The position numbers and the translations under genes were made by a program. A stretch of DNA of 64,000 bases, from contig NZ_LMSI01000004.1 of the NCBI RefSeq assembly GCF_001428075.1, forward strand, positions 62,001 through 126,000. Direction: 5' to 3'. The notes beneath the pieces were generated by a model. The model did not search any database. It was not told the origin of the DNA and saw only the letters and a list, made by a program, of their open reading frames with translations. The stretch comes from Arthrobacter sp. Soil764. GTDB lineage: Bacteria; Actinomycetota; Actinomycetes; Actinomycetales; Micrococcaceae. Positions 41,876 to 51,299 of this stretch are shown piece after piece. Position 1 is the stretch's first letter; each line of letters begins with the position of its first letter.

Positions 41876-42802
41876 ATGACTACTGAAACCATTCCTTCGA
41901 AGGTTGCCCCGGCCGTTGGCCGGGGCAACCGGAAGCAGGCCAGGCGCAACACCCTGATCGGCTGGACGTTCATCCTGCCAAACTTCCTGGGGTTCCTGGC
42001 CTTCACCCTCATTCCGGTGCTGGCAGCCTTCGCCCTCTCCTTCATGGAGTGGACCTCCTTCACCGCCCCAAAGTGGGTGGGGCTTGCCAACTTCCAGCGG
42101 ATGATCGCCAGCGATTCCTTCTGGGTCGCCCTGCGGAACACCGTGGTCTACGCCATCGGGCACGTTCCGCTCACCATGGCCCTGGCCCTCCTGCTGGCCA
42201 TGCTGCTGAACCGCAAACTCAAGGGCATTGGCTTCTTCCGGGTGGCCATCTTCTTCCCCTACATCACCTCCCTGGTGGCAGTGGCAGTGGTCTGGAACAT
42301 GCTGTTCAGCCCGGACAACGGCCCCATCAACCAGTTCCTGCACACTATCGGCATCGCCAACGCACCGGGCTGGACCTCCAGTTCCGACTGGGCACTGCCC
42401 GCGGTCATCATCACCAGCGTGTGGCGGGACATGGGCTATTACATGGTCCTGTACCTTGCCGGCCTGCAGGCTATCCCTACCGAACTGTATGAAGCGGCAG
42501 AGGTGGACGGTGCCAGTGCGTGGCAGCGCTTCTGGAACGTCACCATCCCGTCCCTGCGGCCCACCACCTTCTTCGTGGTGGTCATGCTGACAGTCTCCAG
42601 TTTCAAGGTCTTCGACCTGATCGTGGTCATGACCAACGGCGGACCGGGACGCTCCACCACCGTGCTGTCCCAGCTCATCTACCAGGAAGGAATCGGTGAA
42701 GGGAAGTTTGGCTACTCGTCCGCCATCTCCCTGGTGCTGTTCCTCATCGTCCTGACGGTCACCGTCCTGCAGTTCAAGATCCAACAGCGGAGGGAACGCT
42801 GA
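41876..42802 (+). CDS. Sugar ABC transporter permease, MalF-type
   Basis: 308 residues, six helices after a short basic N-terminus (RGNRKQARRNTLIGW). The EAA loop ELYEAAEVDGASAWQRFWNV lies near residue 205, followed by IPSLRPTTFFVVV. It starts eight bases after the binding protein and its TGA overlaps the ATG of the next permease (TGATG). Forms the channel with the MalG-type partner; the ATPase is not encoded here. Confidence 0.93.
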   Translation: MTTETIPSKVAPAVGRGNRKQARRNTLIGWTFILPNFLGFLAFTLIPVLAAFALSFMEWTSFTAPKWVGLANFQRMIASDSFWVALRNTVVYAIGHVPLTMALALLLAMLLNRKLKGIGFFRVAIFFPYITSLVAVAVVWNMLFSPDNGPINQFLHTIGIANAPGWTSSSDWALPAVIITSVWRDMGYYMVLYLAGLQAIPTELYEAAEVDGASAWQRFWNVTIPSLRPTTFFVVVMLTVSSFKVFDLIVVMTNGGPGRSTTVLSQLIYQEGIGEGKFGYSSAISLVLFLIVLTVTVLQFKIQQRRER

Positions 42803-43734
42803 TGACCAACATGGCCGAAGACCTCAAGGCAGAAGCACCCCTCGCCGGCGCCGTCCTGGCACCTGCCACGGAAGACCGCCGTCGTACGGACCGCAGGCGC
42901 TCCACCCGGGAGCGGAAGAAGCGCGCCAGTGACCTGGTCATCTACTCCATGCTCGCCGTCCTGGTGGTGGCACTCATGGTGCCGTTCATCTGGATGGTGT
43001 CCTCGTCGCTGAAGGAGAACAACCAGGTCCTCACGGTCCCCATCCAGTGGATCCCGTCCGAGTTCGTGTGGAGCAACTACACGGACATCTGGACCCGGAT
43101 CCCCATGATGGGATACCTGCAGAACTCCCTGTACTTGGCCGTGATCATCACGTGCCTGCAGGTGCTCACCGGGTCCCTGGCCGCCTACGGGTTCTCAAAA
43201 GTCCGATTCCCGGGCCGGGACGTCCTGTTCCTGGCTTACATCGGCACTATCGCCGTGCCGTGGCAGGCCTACATGGTTCCGCAATACATCATGATGCAGA
43301 ACCTGGGCCTCACCAACAGCTTCAACGCCCTGATCCTGCTGCAGGCATTCGGCGCGTTCGGGGTGTTCCTGATGCGCCAGTACTACATGACCATCCCGGA
43401 TGAACTGTGCGAGGCCGCACGGATCGACGGGCTGAGCGAATACGGCATCTGGGCGCGGGTGATCCTCCCGCTGTCCAAGCCCGCGTTGGCCAGCCTGGCC
43501 CTGCTGACGTTCGTGAACACCTGGAACGACTACATGGGGCCGTTCATCTACCTGACGTCCAACCGGCTCTGGACAGTGCAGCTGGGACTGCGTTCCTTCG
43601 TGGGCCAGTTCGACGCGGAGTACGCCATGATCATGACCGGCTCGGTCATCTCGGTGATCCCCATCCTGGCGATCTTCCTGGTGGGCCAGCGGTACTTCAT
43701 CCAGGGCATCGCAACGAGCGGCATGAAGGGTTGA
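42802..43734 (+). CDS. Sugar ABC transporter permease, MalG-type
   Basis: 310 residues. A hydrophilic, Arg-rich N-terminus of about 45 residues precedes the first helix (LVIYSMLAVLVVALMVPFIW). The EAA loop ELCEAARIDGLSEYGIWARV lies about 100 residues before the end, as usual. The start overlaps the stop of the partner permease by one base, enforcing equal production. Confidence 0.93.
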   Translation: MTNMAEDLKAEAPLAGAVLAPATEDRRRTDRRRSTRERKKRASDLVIYSMLAVLVVALMVPFIWMVSSSLKENNQVLTVPIQWIPSEFVWSNYTDIWTRIPMMGYLQNSLYLAVIITCLQVLTGSLAAYGFSKVRFPGRDVLFLAYIGTIAVPWQAYMVPQYIMMQNLGLTNSFNALILLQAFGAFGVFLMRQYYMTIPDELCEAARIDGLSEYGIWARVILPLSKPALASLALLTFVNTWNDYMGPFIYLTSNRLWTVQLGLRSFVGQFDAEYAMIMTGSVISVIPILAIFLVGQRYFIQGIATSGMKG

Positions 43735-43739
43735 GAACA

Positions 43740-44462
43740 GTGCGGGAGCAGGCAGCAGCGCCCCGGCGCGGACTGGCAAGCCGGATTCCAAGCCCCGGGT
43801 TTGACACCTTCGGGAGCATCTTCGGGTTCGTGTATACGTTCCTGGCAGGGAACGTGCTGCTGGCGGCGGCCAACGCCCCGCTGGTGCTGTGCCTCGCCCT
43901 GGTGGCGGACCCTATTGCCGCCTGGCCGTTCTTCCTGGCGCTGTCGGCCACCGTCCCGCCGTCTCTCGCCGGACTGTTCGCCGCCTTCCAGGCATTGAAC
44001 GACGACGGGGCCGCGGTTAAGCCCGTTGCCTCCTTCCTGCGGGGCTACCGGCACGGCTTCCGGCGATCGGCCCTGCTGGGCCTTGCCGCCGTGGCGGTAC
44101 TGCTGTTCCTCGGCGTGGACCTGGCCATCGTCCAGTCCATGCCGGGCACGGCGCTGCTGGTACCGGTAATCTCCGTGGCCGCAGCCCTGACGGTGGCCGT
44201 TGCCGTGATGGCAATTGCCGGCGTCGTACTCCTTCCGGCCGCCGGCCTCAAGGGCCTGGCCAAGGCAGCCCTATACCTGTCCGTGCAGCGCTGGTACCTG
44301 AGCCTGGCCATGCTGGCGCTGCTGGGAATCATCGCCGCCGCCGCCCTGCTCCAGCCGGTCCTCGGCGTGGCGCTGGCCCCGGCACCGCTGCTGTTCGTGG
44401 TGTGGAGCAACTCCGCTTACGCCTTCTCCGCAGCCCTTCGCACTCCCCAGGACACCCCTTGA
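43740..44462 (+). CDS. DUF624 (YesL-like) membrane protein
   Basis: About 240 residues with five to six hydrophobic helices: FDTFGSIFGFVYTFLAGNVL, LVLCLALVADPIAAWPFFLA, ALLGLAAVAVLLFLGVDL and others. DUF624 proteins (for example YesL of Bacillus) occur in operons for pectin and rhamnogalacturonan use; their function is unknown but they may assist the sugar transporter. GTG at 43740 is preferred because AAGGG lies nine bases before it; TTG at 43731 overlaps the upstream stop with a ribosome site that is too close. The stop overlaps the beta-galactosidase start. Confidence 0.78.
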   Translation: MREQAAAPRRGLASRIPSPGFDTFGSIFGFVYTFLAGNVLLAAANAPLVLCLALVADPIAAWPFFLALSATVPPSLAGLFAAFQALNDDGAAVKPVASFLRGYRHGFRRSALLGLAAVAVLLFLGVDLAIVQSMPGTALLVPVISVAAALTVAVAVMAIAGVVLLPAAGLKGLAKAALYLSVQRWYLSLAMLALLGIIAAAALLQPVLGVALAPAPLLFVVWSNSAYAFSAALRTPQDTP

Positions 44463-46210
44463 CCTCTTTTGCCATCGGCGAGCGCGACTTCCTCCTGGAC
44501 GGCGAGCCGTTTCGCATCCTCTCCGGCGCCATCCACTACTTCCGGGTACACCCTGATTCATGGGCGGACCGGATCCGCAAGGCACGGCTGATGGGGCTCA
44601 ACACCATCGAAACGTACGTGGCCTGGAACGAACACGCCCCCAGCCCAGGCGTTTTCCGGACTGATGGCGGCCTTGACCTGGGCCGCTTCCTGGACCTCGT
44701 GGCGGCCGAGGGGATGCGTGCCATCGTCCGGCCCGGCCCTTACATCTGTGCAGAGTGGGACAACGGCGGGCTGCCGGCGTGGCTGTTCACAGACCCCACC
44801 ATCGGTGTTCGCAGCAGCGAGCCCGGCTACCTGGCCGCTGTGGATGCCTTCATGGACCAGCTGCTGCCCATCGTGGTGCAACGCCAGGCCACCCGCGGCG
44901 GTCCTGTCATCCTGCTTCAGATCGAGAACGAGTACGGAGCGTTCGGGTCGGACAAGGCATACCTGCAGCACCTCGTGGACGTGGCCAAGCGGGCGGGCGT
45001 GGACGTGCCGTTGTTCACCTGCGACCAGCCCTTCGGCACCATGATCGAGGATGGTTCACTGCCAGGGCTGCACAAAACCGGCACCTTTGGCTCGAGGGCC
45101 AATGAACGGCTGGCCTTCCTGCGGGACCGGCAGCCCACCGGGCCATTGATGTGCGCCGAGTTCTGGAACGGCTGGTTCGACAACTGGGGAACCCACCACC
45201 ACACCACCGATGCTGCCGGTGCCGCAGCGGAACTGGACGCCCTGCTGTCCGCCGGGGCATCGGTAAACATCTACATGTTCCATGGCGGCACAAACTTCGG
45301 TTTCACCAACGGCGCCAATGACAAGGGCATCTACGAGCCCACCATTACGTCCTACGACTACGATGCCCCGCTGGCCGAAGACGGCTTCCCGACGGACAAG
45401 TACTTCGCGTTCCGCGATGTGATCGCCAAGCACTTCCCGGTTCCGGCGGAAGTACCGGAGCGCCGGCCTGTCGCCCCTCAAGACGCGGTGGAACTGACGG
45501 AAAGCGTGCCGCTGCTGGATGTTGCATGGCTGGGCAGTTCGGCGCGGGTGGTGGCCGGGGAAGTCCCCGCCGCCGAAGTCACGGAACAATACCGAGGGTT
45601 CTTCCTTTACGAAAAGGCCCTTACCCATGGCGGTGTCCTCTCCTTTGCCGAAGTACGGGACCGGGCCCAGTTCTTCCTGGACGGCTTTCCGTTGGGAACG
45701 CTGAGCCGTGAGCTCGGCGAGCGCTCCATCGCCATCCCCCGGGAAGGGCTGTTGCAGGTGCTTGTGGAGGACCAGGGCAGGGTCAACTACGGGCCCAGGA
45801 TCGGCGAATCGAAGGGCCTGGCCGGCCCGGCACTGCTGGATGGGGCGGAGGTGCTTGACTGGAGCATCCGCCCGGTGGACCTTTCCCCGCTGGGTCAATT
45901 CCGTCAGGCCGCCAGTAAGCTGCACGGTTCCGGCGGCGTCGCAGGCCCATCCATGTCCTTCGGGTCCTTTACTGCAGACGGCCCCGGCGACCGTTACCTG
46001 CGGCTCGAAGGCTGGACAAAAGGCAACGCCTTCATCAACGGGTTCAACCTGGGACGATATTGGAGCCGGGGCCCGCAGCGCACCCTTTACGTGCCCGGCC
46101 CGCTGATCCGCCAAGGTGTCAACGAGCTGGCCATCCTGGAACTGCATGGCAGCGCCACACGGCTGGTGAATTTCATTGCCGCCCCGGACCTGGGACCGGA
46201 CGAAAAGTAG
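44459..46210 (+). CDS. Beta-galactosidase, glycoside hydrolase family 35
   Basis: 583 residues. The TIM barrel starts FLLDGEPFRILSGAIHYFRV. The acid/base is Glu158 in QIENEYGAFG and the nucleophile Glu234 in CAEFWNGWFDNWG, both in the family signatures. C-terminal jelly-roll domains follow (FINGFNLGRYWSRGPQRTLY). It removes terminal beta-linked galactose from oligosaccharides; no signal peptide is seen, so it works in the cytoplasm after import. The TTG start at 44459 overlaps the DUF624 stop (TTGA), a coupled junction. Confidence 0.94.
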   Translation: MTSFAIGERDFLLDGEPFRILSGAIHYFRVHPDSWADRIRKARLMGLNTIETYVAWNEHAPSPGVFRTDGGLDLGRFLDLVAAEGMRAIVRPGPYICAEWDNGGLPAWLFTDPTIGVRSSEPGYLAAVDAFMDQLLPIVVQRQATRGGPVILLQIENEYGAFGSDKAYLQHLVDVAKRAGVDVPLFTCDQPFGTMIEDGSLPGLHKTGTFGSRANERLAFLRDRQPTGPLMCAEFWNGWFDNWGTHHHTTDAAGAAAELDALLSAGASVNIYMFHGGTNFGFTNGANDKGIYEPTITSYDYDAPLAEDGFPTDKYFAFRDVIAKHFPVPAEVPERRPVAPQDAVELTESVPLLDVAWLGSSARVVAGEVPAAEVTEQYRGFFLYEKALTHGGVLSFAEVRDRAQFFLDGFPLGTLSRELGERSIAIPREGLLQVLVEDQGRVNYGPRIGESKGLAGPALLDGAEVLDWSIRPVDLSPLGQFRQAASKLHGSGGVAGPSMSFGSFTADGPGDRYLRLEGWTKGNAFINGFNLGRYWSRGPQRTLYVPGPLIRQGVNELAILELHGSATRLVNFIAAPDLGPDEK

Positions 46211-46383
46211 GCCGAACCCCGCAAATGCAGCATTGACATCGGGTCCGGCCGGGAGCACATTGAGAGCGTCGCGCACGCGGTTCGGCAGGTTCTGGACGGG
46301 CACACCCTCCCTGGCGGACTACCTCCCGGCGCCGCCCCGGCCCGCCGGATGAATTAACAACCACTCCTTACCGGGAGCCAGAA
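46211..46383 (+). other. 173-bp gap after the beta-galactosidase; possible gene remnant
   Basis: After the TAG at 46208-46210 the same frame stays open to TAA near 46354 and encodes a coding-like string (IGSGREHIESVAHAVRQVLD). Most codons end in G or C. It resembles a C-terminal helix of a larger enzyme such as a DegT-like aminotransferase, but there is no start or upstream half, so it may be a relic or chance. TTGACA at 46233-46238 could be a -35 box for the cupin gene. Confidence 0.25.
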
Positions 46384-46758
46384 ATGCCTGCAGTAACGGT
46401 CACGAACCTCGAATCCAAATCCTTCAATGAACCCGACGAGAAGCGCCGCCCGCCCATGACCCAGGTGGATGTGGTCAACATTGGCGGCGCCACCTTGGGC
46501 CGCTTCACCTTTGAGCCCGGCTGGCGCTGGTCTGAAACCGTCAAGACCGTGGTCAAGACGGACAGTTGCCAGAACAACCACCTGGGCTTCTGCACCTCCG
46601 GCACCCTGACGGTGCAGCTGGATGACGGAACGCAGAAGACCATCCATGCCGGTGACGCCTACTCCATCCCGGCCGGGCATGACGCCTGGGTGGAAAACGA
46701 CGAGACGTTCGTTGGTTACGAAGTCATGAGTGCAGCCGAATACGCCAAGCCCGCCTGA
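46384..46758 (+). CDS. Cupin-domain protein
   Basis: 124 residues, one RmlC-like cupin barrel. The segment GRFTFEPGWRWSETVKTVVK and SIPAGHDAWVEND contain a conserved cupin turn. The usual metal-binding His pair of the first motif is weak (NNHLGF supplies one), so metal content is uncertain. GGGAG precedes the ATG. It may modify or sense a sugar or small acid. It closes the glycan locus but could have its own promoter. Confidence 0.75.
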   Translation: MPAVTVTNLESKSFNEPDEKRRPPMTQVDVVNIGGATLGRFTFEPGWRWSETVKTVVKTDSCQNNHLGFCTSGTLTVQLDDGTQKTIHAGDAYSIPAGHDAWVENDETFVGYEVMSAAEYAKPA

Positions 46759-46864
46759 TCACGTAGAAGACCAAGGCGAACCAGCAGGAAAGGGAGGCCC
46801 GCCAGGACCTCCCTTTCCTCTGCCGGCGGCCCTACGGTTGAGGGAACACAACGATCGGAGAGCA

Positions 46865-47851
46865 ATGAAAGTCACCGTCATCGGCGGCAGCGGCCACATC
46901 GGTTCGTTCCTGGTCCCGAGGCTGGTCCGGGCAGGCCACGAGGTCACCTCCATCAGCCGCGGCACCAGCAAGCCCTACATCGACTCGCCCGAATGGCAGC
47001 AGGTCCACCAGGTCACCGCGGACCGGCAGGCGGAAGACCGGGACGGAACGTTCGGGGACCGTGTGGTTGGGCTGAAGCCGGACGCGGTGGTGGACCTGGT
47101 CTGCTTCACCCTCGAATCTGCGGCGTCACTGGTGCACCGGCTGCGCGGGGAGGTGGGGCACCTGCTGCACTGCGGCTCCATCTGGCGCTACGGGCAAAGC
47201 CTGAAGCTGCCCATCCGGGAAGGCTCTGATTCAGCGGCCGAGCCCTTTGGTGAGTACGGCGTCCAGAAGAACCGCATCGCGGTGATGCTGCAGGAGGAGA
47301 CGGCAAGCGGCGGCCTGGCAACCACCTCGCTGCATCCCGGCCACATTGTCGGACCGGGCTGGCACCCCGTCGGCCCGCTCGGAAACCTGGACCCCGCCGT
47401 CTGGCAGGCACTCTCCGCCGGCCAACCCCTTCGGATCCCCGGCAGCGGCGCGGAACTGATGCACCACGTGCACGCCGACGACGTCGCCCAGGCTTTCGAA
47501 AAGGCCATCGCACACCGCGAGGCAGCCGCCGGCGAGGACTTCAACATCGTTGCCCCCACGGCGCTGACCGTCCGCGGGTACGCCGACATCGCGGCCGCCT
47601 GGTTCGGGCACGCCGCCGTCCTGGAAACGGTGACCTGGGACCGCTTCCGCGAAAACACCTCCCGCGAGTATGCCGACTCCAGCTGGGAACACCTCTACCG
47701 CAGCCACTGCTTCAGCATTGAGAAGGCCGCGTCCGTGCTGGGTTACGCGCCGCGGTACCAACCGGAGCAGGCCGTCTTCGAATCCATCCAGTGGCTCGTG
47801 GAGCATGAACGCCTGCACGTCGCGCGGCCCCTGGGAGTCTCCGCGGGGTGA
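46865..47851 (+). CDS. NAD-dependent epimerase/dehydratase family protein
   Basis: 328 residues of the extended short-chain dehydrogenase type. The nucleotide motif is VTVIGGSGHIGSFLVPRLV at the very N-terminus. A Tyr-x3-Lys-like pair appears as EYGVQKNR, and the C-terminal substrate part has DDVAQAFEKAIAHREAAAGEDFN. Family members isomerise or dehydrate nucleotide sugars, or reduce ketones. The ATG follows ACGATCGGAGAGCA. Substrate unknown, and it may belong to either the glycan locus or a separate unit. Confidence 0.85.
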   Translation: MKVTVIGGSGHIGSFLVPRLVRAGHEVTSISRGTSKPYIDSPEWQQVHQVTADRQAEDRDGTFGDRVVGLKPDAVVDLVCFTLESAASLVHRLRGEVGHLLHCGSIWRYGQSLKLPIREGSDSAAEPFGEYGVQKNRIAVMLQEETASGGLATTSLHPGHIVGPGWHPVGPLGNLDPAVWQALSAGQPLRIPGSGAELMHHVHADDVAQAFEKAIAHREAAAGEDFNIVAPTALTVRGYADIAAAWFGHAAVLETVTWDRFRENTSREYADSSWEHLYRSHCFSIEKAASVLGYAPRYQPEQAVFESIQWLVEHERLHVARPLGVSAG

Positions 47852-47857
47852 GGCCGC

Positions 47858-48325
47858 CTAGGCAGTCACCCGCCGGAGCCGTGAAACCAGCGAGGCGGCC
47901 AGCAGGGCAGTAACCAGTTCCAGCGCGATCACCAGCAGCAGTTCCGGGGCGCCGGAGGCAGCAACAGCGGACGACGGCGGCTGCGCACCATGCGCGTGTC
48001 CGGCACCGCCGGCGCCGAGCAGCAGGGCGGCATGCACGACAGCCATGCCCACGGCAGCAACCGTGACCTGGTGCAGCGCGCCCACGCGGCTGTGCCGCCA
48101 GATGTGCACCGCGCAGGGCAGGCAGACGGCGGCAAGCGCCAGCATCAGCACGCTCAGCCAAACCCCGTGGCGGCCGGCCGCGGCCAGCCACAGGTGCGCA
48201 GCGCAGCCCGCGGCGGTGACCACGGCGACCAGCCGGGAATGCAGGACCGGCCCCTTGGCACCGGGCCGTCCTGCCGCCGTCGTACTCCCTGCCCTGTCCC
48301 GGGCGAGGCTAGTGGCAGGAGCCAC
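47858..48325 (-). CDS. Hypothetical integral membrane protein
   Basis: About 155 residues with four hydrophobic helices ([59 protein letters not shown] and [17 protein letters not shown]). His residues near the membrane edges (HGVW, HIWRH, HAHG) could bind copper, which would fit its place behind the copper amine oxidase; this is only an inference. GTG at 48325 is chosen because GAGGG lies about nine bases before it. The 5' end overlaps the oxidase stop, so translation is coupled. Confidence 0.6.
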   Translation of the reverse strand: MAPATSLARDRAGSTTAAGRPGAKGPVLHSRLVAVVTAAGCAAHLWLAAAGRHGVWLSVLMLALAAVCLPCAVHIWRHSRVGALHQVTVAAVGMAVVHAALLLGAGGAGHAHGAQPPSSAVAASGAPELLLVIALELVTALLAASLVSRLRRVTA

Positions 48326-50252
48326 CGCTGCCACCCTCGGTATGGCAGGCCGCGGCCTGCTTGTTGGGATTGGCCGGAACATCCAGGACCGGGCTGCGGT
48401 CGAAGAAGCCCTCGGGGCGGAGCTTGAAGCCCACGGTGTCCACCGGCATGATGGGCCAGTCCTCCACCCGCGGGAAGTGGGTCAGGCCAAAGGTGTGCCA
48501 CACCACGATGTCCTGCCCGTCGATGTCCCGGTCCTGCGCCACGTAGGCCGGCAGCCCCGCTCCCCCGGCATGCTGGTTCACGAAGTCGCCCGTGGGGTAG
48601 CGCTCGTCCTCGGCGTAGCGGGTCACCCAGAGATCCTTGGTGGCGAACGCGGCCCGGCGCGCAATGGACGAGTCCGGGTCCGCCAGCAGGGTGGGCTGGT
48701 TGTGGGAGTGCAGCTTGTAGCCCACCGGCTCGCCCAGCCGGTTGCGGGATTCGGGGTTGGAGATGATCCACGTCCGGCCGCTGCGGGCATCAGCCTCGCG
48801 GACTGCCCCGGATTCACGGGCCAGGACGGTGCGCTTGCGGGAGAAGGCGTTGCCGCGCTCATTGCCGGGGCCCATCGCCTGGCGGACCACGTCCTCTTCC
48901 TCCACCCGGTTGGTGAACCCGTCGATGGCCATGTCCAGCCGGGCGCTGAAGAGGTGCTGGTGGAAGGGCGCGCCCAGGCCGGGGGCCAGTTGGGAGATGT
49001 TGTCCGAGCCGTCTTCCGGGAAGGCGGACGTAAAGACGATTCCCGTGGCTTTGGCCTCGAATTCGATGGTGCCGTCCAGGTACAGGTACCAGTAGAAGCC
49101 GTAATCGTAGTTGCCGATGGTGGTGAAGAAGGAGATGACCAGGCGACGGTTGCGGCGGGTGTAGGTGACGCCGCTCCACAGGTCCGAGTGCTTGGACAGG
49201 ATGCTCCAGTCCTCCTCGTGCATGCAGATCCCGTTGCGGATTTCCCGGGGGTTGCCGAACGCGTCGGAGATGACGGGGCTCAGGTACGTGATGTCGCCAA
49301 GGCAGTCGCAGCCCAGTTCCAGTGAGTTGGCGTACTGGCCCACCAGGTATTCGCCGGTGTCGAAGTAGTTCTGCCAGGACCGGATGGGTGAAGGGTCACC
49401 GTACGGGACCACCATCTCGGCGATGGAGGCGCGGTTGATGATGGGCCGCACCCGGTCCCCGTCACGGAAGCCGAGGTTGTGGAGGACCACGCCTTCACGG
49501 ACATCGAAGCCGACGTCGACACTCCACTTTTCCCACTCCACGTGGTTGCCGCCGGTGACGGTGAAGCTGGGACCTTCGGGCTGGGTGATGCTGATGGGCT
49601 TTTGGGTGGTGCGCAGCGGCCCGGTCAGTTCCGGGTCCGTGTAGTTGCCGTGTTCGGCAGGGATGGGCATCACGCCCAGGTCGATCACCTGCGTGACCTC
49701 TTTGCTGACCACATCCACGTAGGCCACCAGCCCGTCCACGGGGTGCGCCCACGCGCTGTCCTGGGGGAACTCCTGGACGAATGCCAGCCCGCGCAGGATC
49801 CGCCGGCCCTTCTCTTCGGCATATTCGAAGACACCGGCGGAGAGCGGGGCCACGCGAACTTTTTCGACGGCGAGTCCACGGTCCGCGAGCGCCTTGAGCC
49901 AGCGGTCATCGGCGGCCAGGAGGGTTTCCACCACCTCGAATTCCTCCTCCAGGACCGGCAGTTCTCCGGTCACCGCTGTGTCCAGTTCGACGGCGGAGTC
50001 CACCCTTTGGTGCGTGACGGAGACAAGGACATCGTGTGGGGCAGCACCGGAGACATCGTGGATGAACACCCGAAAGCGGCGGTCCGCCGCCCCGGGGTCC
50101 GAGCCGCGGGGCGGGTCCTGCAGGCCCAGGTAGGCGATACGGTGCTGCGGACCCAGGTGGCCTTCTTCCTGCAGGATGGACCGCACCTCCAGGATTTCAG
50201 CGGCGGTTGCCAGCGCGTATGCGGAGGCAGTTTCAGTTGGAGCAAGCGTCAC
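48309..50252 (-). CDS. Copper/TPQ primary-amine oxidase (phenylethylamine oxidase type)
   Basis: 647 residues. It oxidises primary amines to aldehydes with release of ammonia and hydrogen peroxide. Tyr382 in GNYDYGFYW is the precursor of topaquinone; Asp298 (YFDTGEY) is the catalytic base; copper ligands are His431 and His433 (HQHLF) and His592 (THFPRVEDW). These numbers coincide with those recalled for the Arthrobacter globiformis phenylethylamine enzyme. The C-terminal tail has an unusual Cys/His patch ([13 protein letters not shown]). It is repressed, probably, by the divergent TetR through the 32-bp dyad at 50290-50321. Confidence 0.96.
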   Translation of the reverse strand: MTLAPTETASAYALATAAEILEVRSILQEEGHLGPQHRIAYLGLQDPPRGSDPGAADRRFRVFIHDVSGAAPHDVLVSVTHQRVDSAVELDTAVTGELPVLEEEFEVVETLLAADDRWLKALADRGLAVEKVRVAPLSAGVFEYAEEKGRRILRGLAFVQEFPQDSAWAHPVDGLVAYVDVVSKEVTQVIDLGVMPIPAEHGNYTDPELTGPLRTTQKPISITQPEGPSFTVTGGNHVEWEKWSVDVGFDVREGVVLHNLGFRDGDRVRPIINRASIAEMVVPYGDPSPIRSWQNYFDTGEYLVGQYANSLELGCDCLGDITYLSPVISDAFGNPREIRNGICMHEEDWSILSKHSDLWSGVTYTRRNRRLVISFFTTIGNYDYGFYWYLYLDGTIEFEAKATGIVFTSAFPEDGSDNISQLAPGLGAPFHQHLFSARLDMAIDGFTNRVEEEDVVRQAMGPGNERGNAFSRKRTVLARESGAVREADARSGRTWIISNPESRNRLGEPVGYKLHSHNQPTLLADPDSSIARRAAFATKDLWVTRYAEDERYPTGDFVNQHAGGAGLPAYVAQDRDIDGQDIVVWHTFGLTHFPRVEDWPIMPVDTVGFKLRPEGFFDRSPVLDVPANPNKQAAACHTEGGSGGSCH

Positions 50253-50289
50253 GGGTTCAACCTTTGTCCGGGCCGTTTTTGGCCGCTGG

Positions 50290-50321
50290 CGTTTATTTTC
50301 TATAGTTGTAGAGAATAAACG
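50290..50321. promoter_or_regulatory. 32-bp TetR-type operator between amine oxidase and regulator
   Basis: An imperfect dyad with exact ends CGTTTATT and AATAAACG and inner TCTA/TAGA matches lies in a short A/T-rich patch. It is 38 bases upstream of the oxidase start and 57 bases upstream of the regulator start, where it would block both promoters. Confidence 0.72.
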
Positions 50322-50377
50322 TACGTAACATGGCTCACAAGAGTCGGGACCAAAATATTTTCCGGGGAGTGGCCACG

Positions 50378-50983
50378 GTGCCCAAGATTGTTGACCATGA
50401 CGAGCGGCGCCTGGAACTGGTGGATGCCACCTGGCGGATCATTGCCCGACAGGGGCTGGAAGGCGCCACCATGCGAGAGATCGCCATGGAGGCCGGCTTT
50501 GCCAACGGCGCCCTGAAGCCCTATTTCCCCACCAAGGACACTCTGCTGGAGTTCGCCTTCAGCCACGTCTTCAACCGCACCAACCAGCGGATTGCCGAGG
50601 TCACTGAAGGCAAATCCGGCCTGGCTGCCCTGCGGGCCTTTTGCCTTGAAGTACTGCCCCTCGATGAGGAACGCATCAACGAGGCGCGGATCGTCATCCC
50701 GTTCTGGCAAAGGGCCGTGAATGACGCCCAGAAGGCCGGGGTCCACCAACGTTCCATGGACGAATGGCTGGCCGCCATCCGCCGGTGCCTGCAGGAGGCG
50801 AGGGACAGCGGGGACGTGACTGCCGCCGTCGACAACCATGTCCTGGCAGGCCAACTGCTGAACATGCTGCTGGGCGCGCAGATCGAAGCGGCGCTTGCGC
50901 CGGAAGGCCGGACGGACTTCGGCCACGCGGCGCAACTGGAGGGCTACCTCGCCCTTCTGGGCAAAATTCCCGGCGGTAAATAG
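50378..50983 (+). CDS. TetR-family repressor of the copper amine oxidase
   Basis: About 201 residues. [23 protein letters not shown], the usual second and third helices; the C-terminal ligand domain is helical ([18 protein letters not shown]). GTG 50378 is preferred over ATG 50330 because GGGGAG lies eight bases upstream and the protein then begins [13 protein letters not shown], the typical TetR N-terminus. Divergent from the oxidase across a strong dyad; the inducer is probably an amine or its aldehyde. Confidence 0.88.
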   Translation: MPKIVDHDERRLELVDATWRIIARQGLEGATMREIAMEAGFANGALKPYFPTKDTLLEFAFSHVFNRTNQRIAEVTEGKSGLAALRAFCLEVLPLDEERINEARIVIPFWQRAVNDAQKAGVHQRSMDEWLAAIRRCLQEARDSGDVTAAVDNHVLAGQLLNMLLGAQIEAALAPEGRTDFGHAAQLEGYLALLGKIPGGK

Positions 50984-51068
50984 GCACCAAACTCGAAAGT
51001 ATGCTTACTATTGAGGGGTCAGGTTCTGGTTCACGCCGGAGCGAGCACGAACTGTAAGGAGCATCTCC

Positions 51069-51245
51069 ATGGGTTTGGATGACAAGATCGGTAACGCAGC
51101 AGAGAAGCTCGGCGGCAAGGGCAAGGAAGCTGCCGGCAACGCCACGGGCGATGAGAGCCTGAAGGCCGAAGGCCAGACGGACCAGTCGAAGTCGGACCTC
51201 AAGCAGGCCGGCGAGCACGTCAAGGATGCCTTCAAGAAGGACTAG
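51069..51245 (+). CDS. CsbD-family stress protein
   Basis: 58 residues, hydrophilic and Lys/Glu/Gly-rich. It starts GLDDKIGNAAEKLGGKGKEA and repeats KAEGQ, the CsbD pattern. Family members are small, abundant general-stress proteins of unknown action, often under an alternative sigma factor in Gram-positive bacteria. The ATG follows AAGGAG by about eight bases. A strong hairpin at 51259-51292 terminates it. Confidence 0.88.
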   Translation: MGLDDKIGNAAEKLGGKGKEAAGNATGDESLKAEGQTDQSKSDLKQAGEHVKDAFKKD

Positions 51246-51258
51246 TCGACGCTCGCAT

Positions 51259-51292
51259 AATGGGTGCAGCTCCAGCCGGAGTTGCACCCATT
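51259..51292. terminator. Bidirectional terminator, 15-bp stem with AGCC loop
   Basis: 51259-51273 pairs with 51278-51292 with one G-T type mismatch, 14 bases after the csbD stop and 8 bases after the convergent DUF1003 stop. No T-run follows on either strand. Confidence 0.75.
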
Positions 51293-51299
51293 GTCGCGT

